A stretch of DNA of 64,000 nucleotides from Candidatus Electrothrix aestuarii (GTDB lineage: Bacteria > Desulfobacterota > Desulfobulbia > Desulfobulbales > Desulfobulbaceae). Position 1 is the stretch's first letter, and the number at the start of each line of letters is the position of its first letter. Shown piece after piece: positions 33,904-43,478 of this stretch. The stretch spans positions 1,385,001-1,449,000 of the forward strand of contig CP159373.1 in NCBI GenBank assembly GCA_032595685.2, written 5' to 3'. Position numbers and translations under genes: made by a program. The notes below the pieces were generated by a model. That model saw nothing but the letters and a program-made list of their open reading frames with translations, was not told the origin of the DNA and did not search any database.

Positions 33904-35700
33904 CTATAACCCTTCAGTACATTCCTCGGAAAAAACCAGTCGCTCAAATCCCACCGACACCACACTGAAACTGCGTAGCCTGAGCTGCGCAGCAAACTTG
34001 CGCCTCAATTTCTCCTGATAACGGGCCAGCCCCTGCCGAGCTTCCTCCTGCTTTTTCTGTACAGCAGGCAGTAGCCGGAGTTCTTCTTGAGAGAGTTGCT
34101 CAAGCTGCTCACCGCTCAGGCCCGCCTCTTTCAGTGAGACATACTTGAATTCCAGCAGAATATCCAGCAAGTCGTACTGGCGCATATCCGGGCGCACGAT
34201 CATGGTCAGGTCGGCATACGAGCGCTCCAGCGCGGTCTCCGACTCCATGATGTAAAAGGTATCGTTAAAGAGCAGGGTCAGGAAGGCGGTCTTAACAGTC
34301 AGTTCGTTGCTCCAGGCATAATCGCGATTATGGAAGACCTTGAAGTACTTTTGCTCAACAAAATCGCAGAGAGGTTGGATATCCCCCCGCTGATACAGGG
34401 TCTCCGCAGCCTGGCGGGCAGATTCAATACTCCTATTATCTGGCAATAACGCATCCCTGATCCGCTCCGCATAGAGTTTACGGATCACCAGATTAGGGAT
34501 GGTCAAAATGATCTTACCGAACTCGTCCTTCCCTCCGATGGTCAGCACCCCGAAGTAATAAAGCAACGAGGCCATAAAGACATCGTCTTTCTTGGCAGCA
34601 AGCATATCCTGCACGCCAAAGCGTCGCGCCAGCTTGGGCACACTTAAGGGAGGATCTTCAGCAAGTGTACCGGCAAGCATTTCGTCACCACCAGGCAAGC
34701 GGGAGATATATTGTAATTTTCCCCGGTCCATGACAAGGTTGCTGTCCAAAATCTCTTCTGGGTATTCGCAAGTGCGCAGCAAGGACTTGAAAAAATAGAG
34801 AGCCAAGGTGGGATTATAGATGCGCTTCTCAGTGCGTGGACTGAAGCAGTAGCCATTATAAAAGGTACGCATCAATTCCAGGGCTTCCGCAGACTTCTCT
34901 TCCGGCAGATCACAGTGGGTTGCGACCTGCTCCAGCATTTCCGCGATTTCCTCCTGATGAAAGCCGCAGAGATGGTTGAATTCCGGCAGTAGGTAGATAT
35001 TTTCCGCAACATTATAGCCGCTGGTGATATCGCTCAGCACCACAGGCGACACCCCGGTGATAAATACCCGGTCCAAGCCCTGCCCGGCAGCAGCAGATTT
35101 GATAACCTTGAACAAGGCCTTCAACGCGCCTTCCCCGGAAAGCAGGGTCTTATACTGTTCTCTGTCGCCATTCTCCGCGCCCATCATAACTTCATTGGCG
35201 AAGTTATCGTACTCATCAATAAGCAAATAGAGCTGAGAGGAAGTCTGCCGTACTGCTGCCAGCAACGATTTGAAGGCACTGAACCCATTGCTGGACTCTC
35301 GAATGATACCGGTTGGCAGAACACCCTGGTACTTCAACGCGAAATCTCTGATAGAATCGTTTAAATAGAGATGCAGATTTTTCTGGATGTCCTCGCTGCT
35401 CCCCTGGGGATTTATCTCGGAGAAATCCCATTTCAGAATGAAATAGCTGCTATGGCGCGGGGTGGGATTTTTTCCGATCTTCAGATGGCCGAAAAGTTGG
35501 GTAAAGCTATCTGCCTTAGCCAGATCATAATAGTTCTCCAGCATAGACAGGAGCAGGCTCTTGCCGAAACGGCGGGGACGGAGAAACAGGAGTTGGTCGC
35601 CGGTCTCCTCCAGCAGGGGGATCAGATCGGTTCGGTCGGCGTAGAAATAGCCTTGGGTGATAATCTTGTGAAAATCGCAGATGCCGTAGGGAAATTTCAT
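33904..35700 (-). CDS. AAA-ATPase-like / PD-(D/E)XK nuclease-fold protein, copy 1
   Basis: The product is 598 aa from the ATG at 35700 (MKFPYG), the same start as its paralogue. The N-terminal half is an AAA-ATPase_like domain with the odd P-loop RPRRFGKSLLLS (41-52) and YLLIDEYDNFAN (Walker B). The C-terminal half is a PD-(D/E)XK_9 fold with LLDILLEFKYVSL holding the E-x-K pair. The family is abundant in Bacteroidetes and Desulfobulbales genomes and has no assigned role, though defence or mobile-element control is suspected. It lies 9 bp after its near-identical paralogue. Confidence 0.9.
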   Translation of the reverse strand: MKFPYGICDFHKIITQGYFYADRTDLIPLLEETGDQLLFLRPRRFGKSLLLSMLENYYDLAKADSFTQLFGHLKIGKNPTPRHSSYFILKWDFSEINPQGSSEDIQKNLHLYLNDSIRDFALKYQGVLPTGIIRESSNGFSAFKSLLAAVRQTSSQLYLLIDEYDNFANEVMMGAENGDREQYKTLLSGEGALKALFKVIKSAAAGQGLDRVFITGVSPVVLSDITSGYNVAENIYLLPEFNHLCGFHQEEIAEMLEQVATHCDLPEEKSAEALELMRTFYNGYCFSPRTEKRIYNPTLALYFFKSLLRTCEYPEEILDSNLVMDRGKLQYISRLPGGDEMLAGTLAEDPPLSVPKLARRFGVQDMLAAKKDDVFMASLLYYFGVLTIGGKDEFGKIILTIPNLVIRKLYAERIRDALLPDNRSIESARQAAETLYQRGDIQPLCDFVEQKYFKVFHNRDYAWSNELTVKTAFLTLLFNDTFYIMESETALERSYADLTMIVRPDMRQYDLLDILLEFKYVSLKEAGLSGEQLEQLSQEELRLLPAVQKKQEEARQGLARYQEKLRRKFAAQLRLRSFSVVSVGFERLVFSEECTEGL

Positions 35701-35710
35701 AATGAGTACA

Positions 35711-37495
35711 CTATGCCTCTTCAACCCAAACCAGTCGCTCAAACCCCACCGACACCACACTAAAGCTACGTAGCCTGAGCTGTCCAGCAAACTTGCGCCT
35801 CAATTTCTCCTGATAACGGGCCAGCCCCTGCCGAGCTTCCTCCTGCTTTTTCTGCACAGCAGGCAGCTGCCTGAGTTCTTCTTGAGAGAGTTGCTCAAGC
35901 TGCTCACCGCTCAGGCCCGCCTCTTTCAGTGAGACATACTTGAATTCCAACAGAATATCCAGCAGGTCGTACTGGCGCATATCCGGGCGCACGATCATGG
36001 TCAGATCCGCATACGAGCGCTCCAGCGTAGTCTCTGATTCCATGATGTAAAAGGTATCGTTGAAGAGCAGAGTCAGGAAGGCGGTCTTAACAGTCAGTTC
36101 GTTACTCCAGGCATAATCGCGATTATGAAAAATCCTGAAGTACTTTTGCTCAACAAAATCGCAGAGAGGTTGGATATCCCCTTGCTGGAACAGGGCCTCC
36201 GCAGCCTGACGGACGGATTCAATGCTTCGATTATCCGGTAACAATGCGTCCCGGATTCTCTCTGCATAGAGTTTACGGATCACTAAATTAGGAATCGTCA
36301 GAATGATCTTACCGAACTCACCTTCTCCGCCTATGGTCAGCACCCCGAAGTAATAAAGCAGCGAAGCCATGAAAACATCGTCTTTCTTGGCTACAAGCAT
36401 ATCCTGCACGCCGAAGCGATCAGCCAGTTCCACAACACCAACAGATGACTGTTCAGCCAAAGCTCCCATGACCAGTTCATGGCCTCCGGGCATTCCGGCA
36501 ATGCTGCGAATTTTTCCCCGGTCCATTGCCATATTGCTGTCAAGTGGCTTACGTGGATATTCACAGCTCCTTTGCAAGGACTTGAGGAAATAGAGAGCCA
36601 AGGTGGGATTATAGATGCGCTTCTCAGTGCGTGGACTGAAGCAGTAGCCATTATAAAAGGTACGCATCAATTCCAGGGCTTCCGCAGACTTCTCTTCCGG
36701 CAGATCACAGTGGGTTGCGACCTGCTCCAGCATTTCCGCGATTTCCTCCTGATGAAAGCCGCAGAGATGGTTGAATTCCGGCAGTAGGTAGATATTTTCC
36801 GCAACATTATAGCCGCTGGTGATATCGCTCAGCACCACAGGCGACACCCCGGTGATAAATACCCGGTCCAAGCCCTGCCCGGCAGCAGCAGATTTGATAA
36901 CCTTGAACAAGGCCTTCAACGCGCCTTCCCCGGAAAGCAGGGTCTTATACTGTTCTCTGTCGCCATTCTCCGCGCCCATCATAACTTCATTGGCGAAGTT
37001 ATCGTACTCATCAATAAGCAAATAGAGCTGAGAGGAGGTCTGCCGTACTGCTGCCAGCAGCGATTTGAAGGCACTGAAACCATTGCTGGACTCTCGAATG
37101 ATGCCGGGGGGCAGGACATCCCGGTAGGTCAGCGCAAAATCTCTGATAGAGTCGTTTAAATAGAGATGCAGATTTTTCTGGATGTCCTCGCTGCTTCCCT
37201 GGGGATTTATCTCGGAGAAATCCCATTTCAGAATGAAATAGCTGTTATGGCGCGGGGTGGGATTTTTTCCGATCTTCAGATGGCCGAAAAGTTGGGTAAA
37301 GCTATCTGCCTTAGCCAGATCATAATAGTTCTCCAGCATAGACAGGAGCAGGCTCTTGCCGAAACGGCGGGGACGGAGAAACAGGAGTTGGTCGCCGGTC
37401 TCCTCCAGCAGGGGGATCAGATCGGTCCGGTCGGCATAGAAATAGCCTTGGCTGATAATCTTGTGAAAATCGCAGATGCCGTAGGGAAACTTCAT
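35711..37495 (-). CDS. AAA-ATPase-like / PD-(D/E)XK nuclease-fold protein, copy 2
   Basis: The product is 594 aa with the same domain order as copy 1: P-loop-like RPRRFGKSLLLS, YLLIDEYDN, then a C-terminal EFKYVS nuclease-fold core. It differs mainly in a block of about 70 residues (from about residue 305), where copy 2 reads RSCEYPRKPLDSNMAMDRGK against RTCEYPEEILDSNLVMDRGK. The gene is upstream of copy 1 and starts at ATG 37495. Confidence 0.9.
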   Translation of the reverse strand: MKFPYGICDFHKIISQGYFYADRTDLIPLLEETGDQLLFLRPRRFGKSLLLSMLENYYDLAKADSFTQLFGHLKIGKNPTPRHNSYFILKWDFSEINPQGSSEDIQKNLHLYLNDSIRDFALTYRDVLPPGIIRESSNGFSAFKSLLAAVRQTSSQLYLLIDEYDNFANEVMMGAENGDREQYKTLLSGEGALKALFKVIKSAAAGQGLDRVFITGVSPVVLSDITSGYNVAENIYLLPEFNHLCGFHQEEIAEMLEQVATHCDLPEEKSAEALELMRTFYNGYCFSPRTEKRIYNPTLALYFLKSLQRSCEYPRKPLDSNMAMDRGKIRSIAGMPGGHELVMGALAEQSSVGVVELADRFGVQDMLVAKKDDVFMASLLYYFGVLTIGGEGEFGKIILTIPNLVIRKLYAERIRDALLPDNRSIESVRQAAEALFQQGDIQPLCDFVEQKYFRIFHNRDYAWSNELTVKTAFLTLLFNDTFYIMESETTLERSYADLTMIVRPDMRQYDLLDILLEFKYVSLKEAGLSGEQLEQLSQEELRQLPAVQKKQEEARQGLARYQEKLRRKFAGQLRLRSFSVVSVGFERLVWVEEA

Positions 37496-37817
37496 GAAGC
37501 AATGCTCAATAGTGGTGGAAGAGTTCGACTGGATGGCGCTGCTCTTGAAATATTCTCAAGCAGGTATGGTAGAAAGAGGTGGGGGCTTTGTCAATGGGAA
37601 ATGCGGGGGAAGCGGAAACATGCTTCGAGATTATCCAAAAGCAAGACAGATATCCCTTCACCTTGATGAAGCTTTCCCCCCACATTTACTCTGTTGACAC
37701 GAAAGGTTACATGCTTATATTTCGGATTAAATTTCAAAGCCTGCTTTCCGCTTCCATGCAATTTAACAAAATAAACGAAAACGGGTTAATCAATTCTTCT
37801 AATACACTGGAAGTCTC
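37496..37817. other. Intergenic region between divergent genes
   Basis: It separates the minus-strand tandem pair from a plus-strand gene and so should hold two promoters. No ORF with coding character, hairpin or known regulatory element is seen. Confidence 0.35.
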
Positions 37818-38321
37818 ATGAATGCATACATCTCGATCATCGCAGCTGTTCTTGCGGGAATATTTACTGTCATTACGGCATATATAGCGTGGAAGCTAAA
37901 AAATGTGACTGATGAACGAGCCAGAAACTTAGCTATTGACAAGGAGCAACACGATGAAAAAAAGAAACTATATGAAAGTGTATATACTCTCTTTGAACAG
38001 GCAATACGTGAAATACAACTGAGGGAAGAATTTACGTTGACACGAGAGTTCAGCGACATAAATGCCAAGATACATCTCTTTGCCCCTGAAGTAATCGGCG
38101 AGCAATATTCAAAGGCTCATCACCTTTTGGAAGAATGGTCAATCCTTCACCATAAGGCTTCACCGCGTCAAATGGAAGTAGGTGAAAGGACTATCACAAT
38201 AATCGAGGCTCCTGACCCAACGGAACAATACAAAAAGCCAGCAATGGAGAGTTTTGATGAATTGCAGGAGCAACTACAGAAACTTATAAAGCTTATGCGT
38301 CAGGACTTAAACACTGATTAA
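37818..38321 (+). CDS. Hypothetical single-pass membrane protein
   Basis: The product is 167 aa. An N-terminal helix (IIAAVLAGIFTVITAYIAW, about residues 7-25) is followed by a charged coiled-coil-like region. No family is recognised. It is the only plus-strand gene between the tandem duplication and the radical SAM gene and may be a cargo gene. Confidence 0.65.
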   Translation: MNAYISIIAAVLAGIFTVITAYIAWKLKNVTDERARNLAIDKEQHDEKKKLYESVYTLFEQAIREIQLREEFTLTREFSDINAKIHLFAPEVIGEQYSKAHHLLEEWSILHHKASPRQMEVGERTITIIEAPDPTEQYKKPAMESFDELQEQLQKLIKLMRQDLNTD

Positions 38322-38397
38322 TCAAGACCAACAGAAGAAGATACTTCAATCTCCCCGACCTCTTATCAATGGAGGCAATCAGCCGGAATCCCACTCC

Positions 38398-39759
38398 TCA
38401 ACGAATAAGATACTCCCAAAGAGGCCCGACATACCCTCGGGTATGCATCTTACTGACGATCTCAGCGGCTCGTTTCCCACCAGACCCGACGATCCAGTTG
38501 ATCCGCTTCCCGGCCCGTTCCGTGACCATCGTATCAATCTGCTCCCGACTGATGAGATCAGGTTCATAGAACACAGGCCGGAGGAGATCCGTTTCCTCGT
38601 TGATCTTGCCCTCTTCCAGGGCGATGTCATACAACCCCGTACCGGGATAGATCCTGATCCCGACAAAGTAAAAGGTCACGGTCTTCTTGAGCTGCTCGCG
38701 ATGCTCCAGACTCTCGTTGATCGTGCCCTCAGATTCCCCCGGTCCTCCCAGAAGAAAATAATGGGCCGTGTGCAGGCCCGCATCAAGGGCCTGCTGATGG
38801 GCGGTAACGACATCCTGCACCCGGAAGGGTTTCCTATAATTCTTCAGCATGGTATCGGACAGGGCCTCGGTGCCGAATTCCACATGGGCAAGCCCGGCAT
38901 CAGCCATAATCGTAAAATAGTCCGCAGGCAGTCTGACCGGGGCAAAGAATCCCCCCCAGGGGATGGACAACCCGGCCTGTTGAAAGGCCTTGGCCACCGC
39001 CAGACTATGCTCAATATCCGAGTTAAAGGCCGAGTCGGTGAGAAAGAGATATTTCGCCCCGGCAGCTTCCAGCTCCAGCGCGGTCTTTGCCACCTCTTGC
39101 GGATCAATCAGGCGATGTTTCCTGCCCTCGATATGCGGGTACGGGCAGTAGACACAACGGAAGGCGCAGCCCCGTTTGCTCTGGAGATTGAGCATACCAC
39201 CATGCTCAAGGTAAAAGCGATAATGCCCGGCTTCCTGAGGAAAGGTGCGATTGCGCTGACCGTCCCAGGGTGGGGCCTTCTCGATAGGGATGCCAGATGA
39301 GCAGGAAGAGGCCGTCAAAACGCCGGGGATCTCGCTCGGGTCCTGTTTCTTTTCCAGGGCCTCCACCAGCAGGCCGAAACGCTCGCCCTCGCCCACCAGG
39401 CCGTAATCCACATCAAAATAGGGCAAGATCTTTTCCGGCATGATGTTAAAGCCGCTCCCGCCGCAAACCAAGACAGCTTGGCTCCGCGTGCGCAGCCAGG
39501 AGACCAGCTCCTTATAGACATTGATAAAACAGAGCGGATCTCCGGCCTCGGTATTATCAATATTCCGGCAGGAAATACCTATCACTTCCGGCTGATATTC
39601 AACAAGGAGTGTCTCCAATTCCGCACGGGAGACGACATTGCAATCCGCAATACGGACCTTGTGCGGCGCCGGGATCGAACCTGCCACATAATCCAACCCA
39701 AGGGGATAGACCGGGTACGGTACGGTCAGGGTGTTTGGTGAAATCAGCAGAACTCTCAT
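38398..39759 (-). CDS. B12-binding radical SAM protein, lipid-biosynthesis type
   Basis: The product is 453 aa. An N-terminal cobalamin-binding Rossmann domain (about residues 1-150, with LVCGGSGFNIMPEKIL) is followed by the radical SAM core with Cys198, Cys202 and Cys205 (GCAFRCVYCPY), and then GGPGESEGTINES and IRIYPGTGLYD. The start overlaps the ketosynthase gene by 4 bp (ATGA). Proteins of this subgroup occur in ladderane-like lipid clusters, where a radical step on an acyl chain (cyclisation, methylation or reduction) has been proposed. The reaction is not known from sequence. It is the last gene of the ACP-KS-rSAM operon. Confidence 0.88.
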   Translation of the reverse strand: MRVLLISPNTLTVPYPVYPLGLDYVAGSIPAPHKVRIADCNVVSRAELETLLVEYQPEVIGISCRNIDNTEAGDPLCFINVYKELVSWLRTRSQAVLVCGGSGFNIMPEKILPYFDVDYGLVGEGERFGLLVEALEKKQDPSEIPGVLTASSCSSGIPIEKAPPWDGQRNRTFPQEAGHYRFYLEHGGMLNLQSKRGCAFRCVYCPYPHIEGRKHRLIDPQEVAKTALELEAAGAKYLFLTDSAFNSDIEHSLAVAKAFQQAGLSIPWGGFFAPVRLPADYFTIMADAGLAHVEFGTEALSDTMLKNYRKPFRVQDVVTAHQQALDAGLHTAHYFLLGGPGESEGTINESLEHREQLKKTVTFYFVGIRIYPGTGLYDIALEEGKINEETDLLRPVFYEPDLISREQIDTMVTERAGKRINWIVGSGGKRAAEIVSKMHTRGYVGPLWEYLIR

Positions 39760-42050
39760 GGCTCCCTCTTGGTTGCTGGACAGAACTCCATCGCTGTGAT
39801 GTATTCCCCTAAGCCCAGGACAAGGATAGCCTTCTTCTGCTCATTCAGCAGGATATCCTCTGCTCCTGCTCTTTTTCCTGCTAACGCGCCGGGAACACGC
39901 CCTGCTGCCATAAAGGAAACGGCAAGGGCAGCTGCCGTTGCTGAAGCTGAGGCGAACTCACCGATTTGTTTGCGATAGCGCAGGACCGGCACCGTGAGAG
40001 CGGCCTGCTCCTTGAAGCGGGCAAGTTGTTCATCCCCTTCCTTTTCCTGAGCAGCCGGGATACCGACAAGGATCAGGGCGTAGCGGTTGAGCCCTTCAGC
40101 GTCTCCAGTTTGTTCGGATCCTTGCTGGAGGATGTTAATGAGGGCATTGATAGGATTATCCCCCTTACTGCTCCGATAAAAAGAGAGAGAGAGCTGACAG
40201 ATGGCCCCCTCCATCTTGCGGCTCACCAGGAGGGCACCACCGCCATCAGAGAGATCGGCCGAAGAGGTACCCAAGGGGATTGAAGGATCAAAGAGCGGAG
40301 AAAACTCCCCGTGCCCCTCATCAGCACCAAGGACCAGGGCCGGGCTGTCCCCATCCAGTTGCAACTGGGCAGCCAACAGGGCCTGCTCAAAGGAATAGTC
40401 GCCCCCGCTGGTGGTGATATTGGGGCCAGTGGAACCAAAGAGAATCGCAGCCTGGCTGGCCGGGCTATTATGCACTGAGCCGACAAAATCCGTAGGGCTA
40501 GGAAACTGCTCTTGCGATTCTTGCAGGCGAGCCAGAAAATCGTAGGTATCGGAAAGCGCGCCCCAGCCAGTGCCCATGAACACCGCAGCCGGTTTCTCCG
40601 CATCTTCCCCGTCCTTGCTCTGCGCAGAAAGTAGCGCCTCCTGGGACAGAGATAGAGTCATTCTCGGCAGCCGCTTCAAACGACGGATCAGGCGAGGGGG
40701 GAGATTCCTGGAAATAATATCCTCAGCTGCGCAACCAGTAGCGGATTCACCCTTTTGCAGGCACGCCAAAGTAGCTGCCAGATCACCGGCCCCGGTCAGG
40801 CAGGAGGAGCCATGAACGGCCAGCCCTCCCACCGCTTGTTCCTGTTTGTCACCTTCTTGTTCTGGTTCTTTTCCCGCAAGATCTGGTGTACTGATAACCA
40901 GAGAGGCATTATTGCCGCCGAATCCGAAGGAATTGGAGAGCATCGCCTTGGTCGGTTCCACAAGAGGCTCGGTTAATGGAGAGAGCTCCAGGGCCGGGTC
41001 CACCTGCTGCAAGCCGGTATTGGCAGGCCGCAGTCCCTGGGAAATACTCAGGGTCGAAACCACGGCCTCGATTGCCCCGGCAGCAGCCAAGGAATGACCT
41101 GATGCGCCCTTAATAGAGGAAAGCGGAGGAACACTGCTGAACAACCTTCGTACCGCCTTGGACTCCGCCAAGTCGTTATCCAGGGTGCCGGTGCCATGCA
41201 GGTTGATATAATCTATATCATCAGGCCTTAGGCCAGCATCAGCCAAGGCTGCCTCCATCGCTGCAAAAGCACCCTTCCCGTCAGGCTGCGGAGCCGCAGG
41301 ATGATAGGCATCGCAGGAAAGACCGGCCCCGAGCAAGCGTGCCCGGCAATGCTGAGGCTTGCGGGTGGAGAGCAGAAGCATGCCAGCTCCTTCGGCCACG
41401 GCCATCCCCTGCCTGTTCTGATCCAGGGGTTTGCAGCCCTTCCGATCAACCAATTGCAGGGAATGAAAACCGAAATAGGTGAGACGGCAGAGTGAATCCA
41501 CCCCGCCTGCCAGGACGGTCTCGGCCTGACCGCTGCGGAGCATACGCAAGGCCAGAGTCAGAGCAACCGCCCCGGAGGCACAGGCTGTGGAGACGGTGAG
41601 AACGGGGCCGGTGCATTGGTAGGCTTCAGCAAGGCAGCTTGCTATACTGTGCAGGCCGTGATGCTGAAAACGTGCTTTTTCCCGTACCTGCTCCTGGAGG
41701 AGTTCTTCAGTGGTCAGGATACCACCGGTGGTGGTGCCAAGGATAATGGCATCTGGTCGTATATCAGACCTTATCTCACCAGCCAACTCTGATGGAGCGT
41801 CCCGCAGGGCTTGCTCTGCGGCGGCAAGGGCCAGCCGATGGCTACGCGGTAGGGAATCTGCACTCCCTTCTCCATTTTCCTCCGTCAGAGGAGCCTGCCC
41901 TACAGGCAGGGGATTCCCCTGCATCAGAGGAAAAAGCTCCAGCGGTCGGATCGCAGAATCGCCTTTGCGCAACCGTGTTTCCGTGGCTGCACAATCAGCA
42001 CCAAGGGCGCTGATGATTCCGGTACCGCAGATATATACCGGCAGAGACAT
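39756..42050 (-). CDS. Ketosynthase fused to a chain-length-factor-like ketosynthase
   Basis: The product is 764 aa. The N-terminal half (1-400) is a complete beta-ketoacyl-ACP synthase with active-site Cys157 (STACASG), His285 (NLHGTGT) and His319 (GASGHSLAA). The C-terminal half (about 420-760) is a second, shorter KS-like fold (Ketoacyl-synt_2 type, SVHNSPASQAAI, SGGDYSFEQALLAA) that lacks the Cys, as in chain-length factors. Fusion of the two halves in one chain is unusual, since type II systems keep them as separate subunits. It should extend an ACP-bound chain with malonyl units. The start shares one base with the ACP stop (TGATG). Confidence 0.9.
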   Translation of the reverse strand: MSLPVYICGTGIISALGADCAATETRLRKGDSAIRPLELFPLMQGNPLPVGQAPLTEENGEGSADSLPRSHRLALAAAEQALRDAPSELAGEIRSDIRPDAIILGTTTGGILTTEELLQEQVREKARFQHHGLHSIASCLAEAYQCTGPVLTVSTACASGAVALTLALRMLRSGQAETVLAGGVDSLCRLTYFGFHSLQLVDRKGCKPLDQNRQGMAVAEGAGMLLLSTRKPQHCRARLLGAGLSCDAYHPAAPQPDGKGAFAAMEAALADAGLRPDDIDYINLHGTGTLDNDLAESKAVRRLFSSVPPLSSIKGASGHSLAAAGAIEAVVSTLSISQGLRPANTGLQQVDPALELSPLTEPLVEPTKAMLSNSFGFGGNNASLVISTPDLAGKEPEQEGDKQEQAVGGLAVHGSSCLTGAGDLAATLACLQKGESATGCAAEDIISRNLPPRLIRRLKRLPRMTLSLSQEALLSAQSKDGEDAEKPAAVFMGTGWGALSDTYDFLARLQESQEQFPSPTDFVGSVHNSPASQAAILFGSTGPNITTSGGDYSFEQALLAAQLQLDGDSPALVLGADEGHGEFSPLFDPSIPLGTSSADLSDGGGALLVSRKMEGAICQLSLSFYRSSKGDNPINALINILQQGSEQTGDAEGLNRYALILVGIPAAQEKEGDEQLARFKEQAALTVPVLRYRKQIGEFASASATAAALAVSFMAAGRVPGALAGKRAGAEDILLNEQKKAILVLGLGEYITAMEFCPATKREP

Positions 42051-42316
42051 CAGGAGGGTTTATCCGAAGAGTGTTCCTGGATATACTCGGCCAGAGAGAC
42101 CAAGGAGGAAAAAACCTTCTGTCCCACCTCCTGGTTATTGATGACGATCCCGTAGTCCTTCTCCACCATAACCACCATTTCCAACACGTCTATGGAGTCT
42201 ATGCCCAGTTCTCCGCCGACCAGTTGGGCATGTTCATCAAAAGTTTCCGGCTGGACGTCGCTGAGATTAAGAATATCAATAAGTTTTCGCTTCAGTTCTT
42301 CTATCAGTTCCTGCAT
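42050..42316 (-). CDS. Acyl carrier protein (lipid locus, 1 of 2)
   Basis: The product is 88 aa with the phosphopantetheine site Ser41 in LGIDSIDVLEM, in the usual four-helix ACP layout. It is the first gene of the ACP-KS-rSAM operon and carries the growing acyl chain. It differs from housekeeping AcpP in the DSID motif (DSLD is usual), the variant found in specialised lipid and aryl-polyene pathways. Confidence 0.9.
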   Translation of the reverse strand: MQELIEELKRKLIDILNLSDVQPETFDEHAQLVGGELGIDSIDVLEMVVMVEKDYGIVINNQEVGQKVFSSLVSLAEYIQEHSSDKPS

Positions 42317-42452
42317 AATTCTCGCTTGGCTGGTTAGTTAGGATGAAAAATCCGATCACGGATGCATAAAGGATGTCAGCTCAACAACAAATATATAAGG
42401 GTGACGAAAAAAAGTCATCTTATTGTTGTTGAATATTCTTTCCTCAGGAAGA

Positions 42453-43292
42453 ATGCCATGTTACTCTCGCGGCATGAAAAGATACACTATACCTCGTTAT
42501 TCTCGTAAGCAGACCTTTGGAAACAAACCTGAATCAGCCAAACATAACAAAGTCATTGTGATACTTTCTCTGATTGCAGGTGTTTTTTTTATTCACGGGG
42601 AATCCCCCTCAGAACAGAAGCAAAACAGAAGGAGCCTCTCTGCCCCTGCTGTATATGCAGCCGAAATTCCCCAGAGAGCCAAAGCACCCGGGCAAGTAGA
42701 TGGGCCATCTTCTAACAAAATAGACCAGATAATTCAGGAAACAGCCATCCGGGTACAGCAGAGCAAGATGATGAACAGCTCAACATGTGGACGACCGTGG
42801 AAACTGCCCCTGACCAAAATACACGGAAAGATACATAATGTTGAGTATAAAGAGCAACCCTTTACCAAGCGAAGAGGTCTTCACCTTGATGTGGAAACAG
42901 GACCGCAAACCTACACGGTTATCCATATCTACCCAGAAAGGCTCACGTCGCTCTGCCCGTCTGTCTTTCACTTTAGGGTCGGGGAGACATTAACAGTTAC
43001 CGGCTCGGAATTCTTTACCGGCCTGAAAGGTATGCAGCAGAATATCTGCGCCTCAACTATTGCAACGGGAGAGGATGAGGAAGAAGTGCTGAGCATCCGG
43101 GACCCGCAGAGCGGAGACTTAGAGCAACAATTATGCTGCCAGCAAATATGCGAAAATAACTGCATAGGACTTCCTCCCATGTGCGGCCAGATATGCGCGA
43201 TGAACTGCGAACGAAGAGTTATGAAGGCGGTTTTTCAAAACCTTCCCTTCACCCCCTCCCAGGACAAGCAGTACAGGACAGCGACTTATTAG
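42453..43292 (+). CDS. Hypothetical exported Cys-rich protein
   Basis: The product is about 279 aa from ATG 42453, preceded by AGGAAGA; ATG 42474 is also possible. A basic N terminus and one hydrophobic segment (VIVILSLIAGVFFI) suggest export. The middle reads like an OB-fold beta domain (KIHGKIHNVEYKEQPFTKRRG, YTVIHIYPERL). The C terminus has a Cys-rich patch (CCQQICENNCIGLPPMCGQ). No known family. It is divergent from the ACP gene. Confidence 0.6.
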   Translation: MPCYSRGMKRYTIPRYSRKQTFGNKPESAKHNKVIVILSLIAGVFFIHGESPSEQKQNRRSLSAPAVYAAEIPQRAKAPGQVDGPSSNKIDQIIQETAIRVQQSKMMNSSTCGRPWKLPLTKIHGKIHNVEYKEQPFTKRRGLHLDVETGPQTYTVIHIYPERLTSLCPSVFHFRVGETLTVTGSEFFTGLKGMQQNICASTIATGEDEEEVLSIRDPQSGDLEQQLCCQQICENNCIGLPPMCGQICAMNCERRVMKAVFQNLPFTPSQDKQYRTATY

Positions 43293-43331
43293 ACGTTGAA
43301 AAACGCTGAGCAACAAGATCACAAAATAAAT

Positions 43332-43396
43332 AAGCCCCCCCCATGAGGGGCGGCTTTCTACAATAAACTCCCGTCCCGCCCCTTTGGGGCGGGGAC
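43332..43396. terminator. Two GC-rich hairpins between genes
   Basis: An imperfect hairpin AAGCC...GGGGCGGCTTTCT (43332-43360) can end the plus-strand gene. It is followed by a perfect 10-bp stem GTCCCGCCCC / GGGGCGGGAC-like with a TTTG loop (43373-43396). The first has a short T-containing tail; the second has none and may be a repeat or processing site. Confidence 0.5.
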
Positions 43397-43478
43397 ACCA
43401 AAGCATGAAAGAAAACAGTGCTTCAAGGAAGCACCAGTCCCTTTCATATAAACATTTTCAGAAGAAACAGAGAGAGCT

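Larger units (their letters stand above)
33904..37495 (-). repeat. Tandem gene duplication of about 1.8 kb
   Basis: The genes at 33904-35700 and 35711-37495 align end to end. Long blocks are almost base-identical, for example 34806-35270 against 36601-37064. The block between 34580 and 34800 is strongly diverged from its partner at 36380-36595, which suggests local diversification or repeated gene conversion of the rest. Confidence 0.92.

Noticed and set aside
38443-39300. 285-codon plus-strand frame opposite the radical SAM gene
   Set aside because: Antisense to conserved coding sequence, no domain.
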